Part shown: positions 58,708-64,000 of the stretch, piece by piece | How the letters are laid out: each line of letters opens with the position of its first letter | Position numbering within the stretch: the first letter of the stretch is position 1 | DNA from: Phycisphaerales bacterium | GTDB taxonomy: Bacteria; Planctomycetota; Phycisphaerae; Phycisphaerales; UBA1924 | NCBI GenBank assembly: GCA_017642965.1 | Contig: JAEPOJ010000002.1 | Coordinates: forward strand, 123,122-187,121 | Direction of reading: 5' to 3' | DNA length: 64,000 bases | Notes under the pieces: model-generated | What the model was told of the DNA's origin: nothing | Seen by the model: only the letters and a program-made list of their open reading frames with translations | Databases searched by the model: none | Translations under genes and position numbers: made by a program

Positions 58708-60294
58708 TCATGGTGCTTCGCGTTCTATCTTTTCGCGCAGATCGCGGAGCTCAAACTCGGTGAACTCGAGGCGCACGATCGTGGGGAGCACACGCTCGAC
58801 ATCCGGGTCCCACAGCGGCGCGTAGCTGCCACCACCGACCGTCGCGTCATTCGGGTGGATCTCGATCCACATCGATACCATGTGCGTGTCGGCGAGGCTG
58901 GCGAGGTATTCAAAGCCGCTCCCGTCCGGCTCCTCCTCGATGCCGACCCACTGACGGTTCCCCACGAACTCGACGAAGCCGTCGCGGACACGCAGCGCCC
59001 ACCATGTCGGATCGAGCGAGGCAATCACATCTTCGTGTTCGTAGCCCACGATCTGTGCCATGAGATAGATCGAACCACCGAAGGTAAACCCCTCACCAAG
59101 CTCAATCGGTTCATCACCCTGCGGCATCGAGAACTCAACGCCGCGCGGCCAGCCGATCCGGTTCCCCACCCGATCCATCTCCCACTCGAACTCGATCTCA
59201 ATTTGCGATACGAGCCAGTCCCGCATCGCATCGGTGTCTTCGACAAGCCGATAGCCATCCATCGCACCGATCGTGCCGTGGGTGCTTGTCACCGCCGGGT
59301 ACACGATCTCGATCTGGCGCACCTCGCGCAGTTCGCCCACCGGCCACCAGATATCCGCCGCCCGATCGCCCTCGAAGATCGTTCCCTCAATCACGACCTG
59401 CTCGCTCTCGACCGAACCCACGAAGTTCGCCCAGCGCAGGTGGTCCTGTACGCGAACCGTGCCGTCCCAGCGCTCTCGATAGCGCTGCCCCACCGGGCGC
59501 AAGGCATCGTCCCGGACCTCGTACAGGCGCTCATGGATCCGCACCCGGCACGCCCGGTCCTCAAGGAGACGCCGGAACGCGATGACCCGCCCGTGCACCG
59601 GCGACATCTGCGGCAACTGCTCTGGGAGTTCCATCTTCAGGTGATACACCGATCGCGCCCAGGCCTCCTCATCTGGCCACAGCCGCCCCTGACGTGCCCA
59701 CGTCCCGTACACATACGTAAGCACGTGCCCACGCTGCGCGCTCTTGTCCGTCAGCACCGACGTGTGTGTCCCCCGCGCAACGCGGTAGAACAACCAGTGC
59801 TCGAACCAGCTGGTCTCGTCCTCCTGATACAGCCGGCGCATGAGCTGGGCGGAGATCTGTTCCTTCAGCGGGCGCTGAGACAAGGGCGTGCCCTGCGGGC
59901 GTGTATATGAGCCGGGATCATCGTCGAGCACGGGCAGGAGCAGGATGAGCGCTGGCGTGGGTACCGCACCCATCCAGCCGTTGGCGAAGCTGTTGGCGCT
60001 CACACGCGCCCAGACCGCGGACGCGTACGCGCCGATCAGCAGCAACACCGCCACAACCACCAGCCGCCTGCTCCGGCGTGTCTTTCGCATCGAGCGGATC
60101 GTGCGATGAACCTTGCCGCACTCCGGGCACCGGTACCCCTCGTCGCCCTCAACCGCCGAAGTCAGGTCGTACCAGCATCGGCGGCAGCGCCGTCTGGGGC
60201 GACCACGGAACCCAGCGCGGTCCCACAGCAATCCCCGGGCGGCGACAAGCAACCCAAGCAGTAGTAGCACCCATGCAATGATGGTCCAGACCAT
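58708..60294 (-). CDS. Large membrane zinc-ribbon protein, paralogue 2 of 3
   Basis: 528 residues from ATG. N-terminal helix (TIIAWVLLLLGLLVAARG), LLWDRAGFRGRPRRR, zinc ribbon CRRCWYDL...YRCPECGKVHR, basic RKTRRSRR, second helix, then a 430-residue outer domain with many Trp and acidic residues. Closest to the gene at 60340 (same CRRCWYDL and RKTRRSKR). TATACT stands 6 nt before the ATG. The outer domain has no motif I know. It may sense or bind ligands outside while the ribbon acts inside; this is inference. Confidence 0.82.
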   Translation of the reverse strand: MVWTIIAWVLLLLGLLVAARGLLWDRAGFRGRPRRRCRRCWYDLTSAVEGDEGYRCPECGKVHRTIRSMRKTRRSRRLVVVAVLLLIGAYASAVWARVSANSFANGWMGAVPTPALILLLPVLDDDPGSYTRPQGTPLSQRPLKEQISAQLMRRLYQEDETSWFEHWLFYRVARGTHTSVLTDKSAQRGHVLTYVYGTWARQGRLWPDEEAWARSVYHLKMELPEQLPQMSPVHGRVIAFRRLLEDRACRVRIHERLYEVRDDALRPVGQRYRERWDGTVRVQDHLRWANFVGSVESEQVVIEGTIFEGDRAADIWWPVGELREVRQIEIVYPAVTSTHGTIGAMDGYRLVEDTDAMRDWLVSQIEIEFEWEMDRVGNRIGWPRGVEFSMPQGDEPIELGEGFTFGGSIYLMAQIVGYEHEDVIASLDPTWWALRVRDGFVEFVGNRQWVGIEEEPDGSGFEYLASLADTHMVSMWIEIHPNDATVGGGSYAPLWDPDVERVLPTIVRLEFTEFELRDLREKIEREAP

Positions 60295-60300
60295 CAAGCG

Positions 60301-60306
60301 AGTATA
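60301..60306 (-). promoter_or_regulatory. -10 element TATACT, leaderless spacing
   Basis: Perfect TATACT on the minus strand ending 6 nt before the ATG at 60294. No ribosome site lies between. Confidence 0.6.
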
Positions 60307-60339
60307 CCGAGTGCGGCATACGCAAACAGCGGCCGATGC

Positions 60340-61878
60340 TTACATGCCATTGTTTGGAAACCTCTTCCAAGTGATCTCGAATCTCAGGCGGGCGTCCAGG
60401 ATGTGTGTGGCGGCGAAGTCTCGCAGGCAATACTCCGGGTCGGAACTGATCGTGACCGACCACGGGTGCTCGCTGCTGCCCAGCGACTGCTCGCTCCCGC
60501 CACCAGACATCAGGACGAGCTTGCCCCCATGTATGAGTCGCCATCCCTGGGCACCATCGGGTTCGATCGCCCACCACCCGTGTCCTCTCAGGCTATCACG
60601 CCCACGATACGCGGAGAAGGTGTCGTTCCCGAAGGTGTACCGCCGACGCACCAGCGATGGATTCTCGACCAGGCGCAGTGCGAGCACCACGCGCCTGCAG
60701 CCATCGATGTCGTACCACCAGTACCCATCTGCACGGACACAGCGCTGGATCTCCGATCTGACATCCTCATCCGAGACCACGGTCGCGATCGAGCTGATGT
60801 CGTCTACCCTGCTCATCGGCACAGAGAGCTCATACCGATCAACAACGGTTTCGGGTTCGCCGAGCGACTTTGAATCGCCAAGGAACTCCGAGACCGTGAC
60901 CTGCACATCGGCAAAGTTGTCCGACGGGTCACGGGGGCGGAGCGTAATCACGCCGTCGTCCCACGCGCCCTGCGCGAGCACGGCGGGCATGCCGCCCATC
61001 TCCTCGAAGTATCGCATCGCACGTCCATCAAGCTCCTGCAGGCGTCGCGGCGGGTTCGGCCCGGCCGGTGAAAAAACGGACGTGCGGCTGATCGGCGTGT
61101 ACAGGCGCACCCGAAGCTGAGGATCTTTCATGTAGCGATCTTTGGCATCGGTGATGATGGGCCTGCCGTACACCGGGAAGCCCTCGGGCCATGCCGCCCG
61201 CGTCTCGATGCGCACATCCACCAGCCGCCTGAACCACTGGTCATGAAACGCGCCGAGCTGCCCCCGGCTGATGCCCCGCTCTATCAGGATGCGATACGAA
61301 CTGGCTCGTGGGTACACACCAAACTTCCGGTCGCGTGATCGAACACACAGACCCTCGGCACCCTCGGTCCGCGCGAGCCATGCAACGAGCTGATAATCCA
61401 GCCACCCGAGCCCCTCCGTACGCGATCGGACGTGCAGTTCCCGCATGGCCCGCTCGAGCATGGAGTTGTTGCCATACGCGACGGCACCCCACTCGACATC
61501 GGGATCCTGCACATACCGTGGCGTCTGATGGATACCCAGGACAAGCACCCAGCTCGGGACCGCCGCCCACATGCCGCGCTTCTTGACCTGCGGCGTAGAG
61601 CGAACACCATACGCGGCGATGAGCAGGACCAACGCAGCAACGATGAACCGTTTGCTGCGCCGGGTCTTTCGCATCGCCCTGCGCGAGCGGTGAGTCTTGC
61701 CGCACTCAGGACAGGTGACAACCGCACCCTGCGGCTGGGCGTTGCTCAGATCGTACCAGCACCGTCGGCAGCGCAGCGCTGCTCGCCCACGGAACCCCGC
61801 TCGATCCCACAGCAGCCCCCGGGCCAGCACGCTCAGCCCGAGCAGCAGCAGTCCCCATGCGATAACGGACCACATCAT
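60340..61878 (-). CDS. Large membrane zinc-ribbon protein, paralogue 3 of 3
   Basis: 512 residues. The order equals its neighbours: helix (SVIAWGLLLLGLSVLARG), LLWDRAGFRGRAALR, zinc ribbon CRRCWYDL...VTCPECGKTHR, RKTRRSKR, second helix (FIVAALVLLIAAYGV), then a large outer domain (about 95-512). The outer domain differs strongly from those of the other two, while the inner 90 residues stay close; this implies shared cytoplasmic function and divergent outer specificity. TATAGT is 6 nt before the ATG. Confidence 0.82.
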   Translation of the reverse strand: MMWSVIAWGLLLLGLSVLARGLLWDRAGFRGRAALRCRRCWYDLSNAQPQGAVVTCPECGKTHRSRRAMRKTRRSKRFIVAALVLLIAAYGVRSTPQVKKRGMWAAVPSWVLVLGIHQTPRYVQDPDVEWGAVAYGNNSMLERAMRELHVRSRTEGLGWLDYQLVAWLARTEGAEGLCVRSRDRKFGVYPRASSYRILIERGISRGQLGAFHDQWFRRLVDVRIETRAAWPEGFPVYGRPIITDAKDRYMKDPQLRVRLYTPISRTSVFSPAGPNPPRRLQELDGRAMRYFEEMGGMPAVLAQGAWDDGVITLRPRDPSDNFADVQVTVSEFLGDSKSLGEPETVVDRYELSVPMSRVDDISSIATVVSDEDVRSEIQRCVRADGYWWYDIDGCRRVVLALRLVENPSLVRRRYTFGNDTFSAYRGRDSLRGHGWWAIEPDGAQGWRLIHGGKLVLMSGGGSEQSLGSSEHPWSVTISSDPEYCLRDFAATHILDARLRFEITWKRFPNNGM

Positions 61879-61884
61879 CGCCCC

Positions 61885-61890
61885 ACTATA
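61885..61890 (-). promoter_or_regulatory. -10 element TATAGT, leaderless spacing
   Basis: TATAGT on the minus strand ends 6 nt before the ATG at 61878, as in the two paralogues. Confidence 0.5.
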
Positions 61891-61956
61891 CAACGGGAGC
61901 CGACAATCTGATCTATCGCCTCAATGTCGATTCATGACGTAACCTGCTGGCGGTGC

Positions 61957-62970
61957 TCACTCATCATCCCCCGGCTCCCATACCACCCAATCACGCATTA
62001 CCCCGCCTGCGTGGTTGCCGAAGCCAAACCACACCCGCCCGTCGGGCAACACGGCGCCCTGACCCGAGCTGCGCCGCTGGGGCTCATCGTCCCGCTCGTG
62101 GCGTGTGACCTCGGCCCGATCCTCACCGACGACGATCTCGATCACGTCTGGCGCGTTCGATCTCCCGTCGGCCGTCCCGCACCAGACCCAGAGCGACGAT
62201 CGCTGTTCATCCCACGCGAAGCACGGGTTGCGGACCGCGTTGGACTCGGGTATGGAGCCAATCTTGGTCCATACCGGCGGCTGGGCTCGCGTGTCCAGCG
62301 CCCAGACCTCGTCGCTCATCTGCATCGCGGCCGCCGAGTCCTGCCCGCTCGCGATGATCACGCGTCCGCTCGCCTCATCGAAGCCGTAGGACATCCCGAA
62401 GCGTGGGCTCGGGGTGGTCTCGGTTTCGAGCCGGGTCCATTCGTACACACCTTCGGATTCCGTCGCGATCCACGTCCCGGAGCGCATGCCCTCGCGGGAG
62501 ACGCCGCCGAACACGACGAGTTGCTCGGTCTGCGGGTCGTATCCGATCGCATGCAGCGCCCGCCCGGGCGGCGGGTTGCGTTGCTCGACCGTCTTCAGCG
62601 TGAGCGTGTCGCCCTCGATCGTGGCCCGCGTCAGCGTGTTCGCGCACACAAACGAGCCGTCGTAGCCGCCGAAGAGCAGCCACTCGTGCTCCGTGATCCG
62701 AGCAGGACGGATCGAGCCGCCCTCGCTGGGCAGGTCGCCCTCGATGCTCAGCTCGCTCCATTCGTGCGTTTCGGTGTCGTACCGCCACGCGTCCTGCATG
62801 GGCGACATCTGGGGCGCATACCCAGACCCAGCGAACACGATCAGCTCTTCGCCCAGCGTGAGCACGGCCGCGTGCTCCCGCGGCTCGGGCCCGCTGTCTT
62901 CCGTCCACGCATGCGTGTCGCCCCACTGCCCGCCCAGCACGATCGCGCCAGCGACCAATGTCGTCATCAT
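61957..62970 (-). CDS. Secreted kelch-type beta-propeller protein
   Basis: 337 residues. The first 20 residues (MMTTLVAGAIVLGGQWGDTHA) can act as a signal peptide. Six kelch-like blades are seen, each with a hydrophobic strand ending in Gly-Gly or similar: ELIVFAGSGY, EWLLFGGYDG, QLVVFGGVSR, RVIIASGQDS, SLWVWCGTA, RVWFGFGNHA. No catalytic residue of galactose oxidase is recognised. GGAG precedes the ATG. The partial epimerase gene lies downstream of it on the same strand of reading but upstream in transcription order. Confidence 0.82.
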   Translation of the reverse strand: MMTTLVAGAIVLGGQWGDTHAWTEDSGPEPREHAAVLTLGEELIVFAGSGYAPQMSPMQDAWRYDTETHEWSELSIEGDLPSEGGSIRPARITEHEWLLFGGYDGSFVCANTLTRATIEGDTLTLKTVEQRNPPPGRALHAIGYDPQTEQLVVFGGVSREGMRSGTWIATESEGVYEWTRLETETTPSPRFGMSYGFDEASGRVIIASGQDSAAAMQMSDEVWALDTRAQPPVWTKIGSIPESNAVRNPCFAWDEQRSSLWVWCGTADGRSNAPDVIEIVVGEDRAEVTRHERDDEPQRRSSGQGAVLPDGRVWFGFGNHAGGVMRDWVVWEPGDDE

Positions 62971-63003
62971 CGCGTTTTCTCCGTTCCGATTGTGCTCACC
63001 GAG

Positions 63004-64000
63004 TTACCCGTCCGACTTCTGTTCTTCCCAGAGCCCGAGCACCTCCTGCTCGCGCTCGGCCGCGAGCCCGCCGCGGATGCGTGCGCGCCACTCTTGCGCG
63101 AACTCGGCACCGCGCTCGGCCTCCATCTCCTTGGCTCGCTCGATGTAGTAGTTCAGCGCGTTCCAGCTGGTGTCGTCGATCGGGCGCGTCTTGAGCCCGG
63201 CCTTGATGGATTTGGCAGTGCTCATTTGTCCCATGCCGCGGTAGCCGTCCGCGTCGTTGGGCACCCAGACGGGCATGTGCTGCCACGGGAATACGCCCTG
63301 CTCCTGCAGGAAATCGCCGTCCACCCACTCGATCTTCGTGTCCACGCCCAGCTTCTTCTTCGCCACGCGCACGGCGCTCTCGACCATGTCTCGCGAGGTC
63401 CGCTCGCCCTGCGGCGAGACGCCGTTGTACGCCCCCATGTGGCGCTGCTCGATGCAGTGGATCGTGAAGTCGCCCAGGTCGCGCACATCGATGTACTGCA
63501 CATAGTCATCGCCGCTGCCCGGCCCGATCATGGTGCCGCCCTCGCTGGCGCGGATCGGCCAGTACGAGTACCGCCCGGTGGTGTCTCGCTCGCCCACGAT
63601 CAGGCCCGGGCGGATCACGCAGACCTTCCCGGGGAACAGGTCCTCGGCCGCACGTTCAACGTGGGCCTTCATCGCCCCGTACACGTCCGGCGTCACCTCG
63701 CGGTGCGTCGTCACCTGCGCGGCCCGCTCGTCGCTGATCTCCGCGAGCGGGGCGGTCTCGTCCATCCCGACCTCGTTGTTGCTCGCGTACACGCTCGTCG
63801 TCGAGATGATCACGTACTGGCTCATCGCCGGCAGCAGGATCTTCATCGCGTCGGTCACCGTGCCCGGCACGTACGTGAACGTATCGATCACCGCGTCAAA
63901 CTTGCGACCGTCCTCGACCAGCTTCTCCAGCCCGCTCAGGTCCGTGTACCGGTCCCCCTGCACGTGCTCAAGATCCGGGAACATATCCGGCCCGGTCTGC
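63004..64000 (-). CDS. NAD-dependent epimerase/dehydratase-like protein, cut by the window edge
   Basis: About 332 residues are visible; the frame stays open to base 64000, so the N-terminal Rossmann GxxGxxG lies outside. Seen: EHVQGDRYTDLSGL, FDAVIDTFTYVPG, YVIISTTSVYAS (catalytic Ser region), PDVYGAMKAHVE (YxxxK), VCVIRPGLIVGERD and YIDVRDLGDFTIHCIEQ. It is an extended short-chain dehydrogenase similar to NAD-dependent sugar epimerases; the substrate is unknown. An internal ATG at 63984 is not the real start, because conserved sequence continues past it. Confidence 0.85.
   Translation of the reverse strand, partial: QTGPDMFPDLEHVQGDRYTDLSGLEKLVEDGRKFDAVIDTFTYVPGTVTDAMKILLPAMSQYVIISTTSVYASNNEVGMDETAPLAEISDERAAQVTTHREVTPDVYGAMKAHVERAAEDLFPGKVCVIRPGLIVGERDTTGRYSYWPIRASEGGTMIGPGSGDDYVQYIDVRDLGDFTIHCIEQRHMGAYNGVSPQGERTSRDMVESAVRVAKKKLGVDTKIEWVDGDFLQEQGVFPWQHMPVWVPNDADGYRGMGQMSTAKSIKAGLKTRPIDDTSWNALNYYIERAKEMEAERGAEFAQEWRARIRGGLAAEREQEVLGLWEEQKSDG

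Overview
The window looks like a chromosomal segment of a planctomycete, most likely class Phycisphaerae. The reasons are the high GC, secreted proteins ending in a paired dockerin-like motif (FFDVSAFL, then a final Cys-Pro), many membrane proteins with a CxxC...CPEC zinc ribbon, and deep-branching housekeeping enzymes. I see no rRNA, CRISPR array, insertion sequence or prophage. About 62 protein genes and one tRNA are supported; the gene at the right edge is cut.

Layout. 1-9.3 kb: a secreted FG-GAP repeat protein, a FIST sensor overlapping a hybrid PAS histidine kinase, a Cys-rich secreted protein behind a structured leader, then an HxlR regulator divergent from a nitroreductase and a cupin-like lipoprotein. 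9.3-16 kb: tRNA-Ala, pyrB, a lipoprotein, ubiX, an ArsR-like regulator divergent from a degenerate beta-lactamase-fold/PDZ protein, a SnoaL-like protein and a Fic protein with its own palindrome. 16-25 kb: dnaE, five small membrane proteins (four with zinc ribbons), an aminotransferase IV gene, a MauE/DoxX-like protein and trpS. 25-36 kb: a Tat-secreted protein overlapping a tail-collar protein, a dockerin-like protein, a CPBP protease, trpC, a LolA-like/thioredoxin fusion, a PilZ protein, pabB/trpE divergent from ppdK with a histone-like tail, and two tandem membrane zinc-ribbon proteins. 36-46.5 kb: hydrolase, YdcF-like, LemA plus partner, nadA, an inverted hairpin repeat pair, miaA, an Imm63-like gene, a Cys-less FmdB-like protein, a lone receiver protein, an LpxL-like acyltransferase and a coiled-coil membrane protein. 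46.8-56.6 kb: a dockerin-like protein, a PAS-LuxR regulator, mgtC, purB, leuS, a sulfotransferase, an SRAP protein and class I aldolase. 56.6-64 kb: three large paralogous membrane zinc-ribbon proteins, a kelch protein and a partial epimerase.

Most metabolic genes are single-gene units (pyrimidine, tryptophan or folate, NAD and purine synthesis; glycolysis and PEP/pyruvate exchange; tRNA charging and modification). Regulators sit divergently from their probable targets with inverted repeats between them. The main points for follow-up are: a recurrent TAnnnT-N6-ATG arrangement suggesting leaderless transcription; the zinc-ribbon membrane protein families (nine genes here); ppdK carrying a lysine-rich histone-H1-like tail; a serine-beta-lactamase-fold protein without its catalytic residues; composition mosaics inside purB and ppdK; and an apparent ATC start behind a perfect AGGAGG in pabB/trpE.
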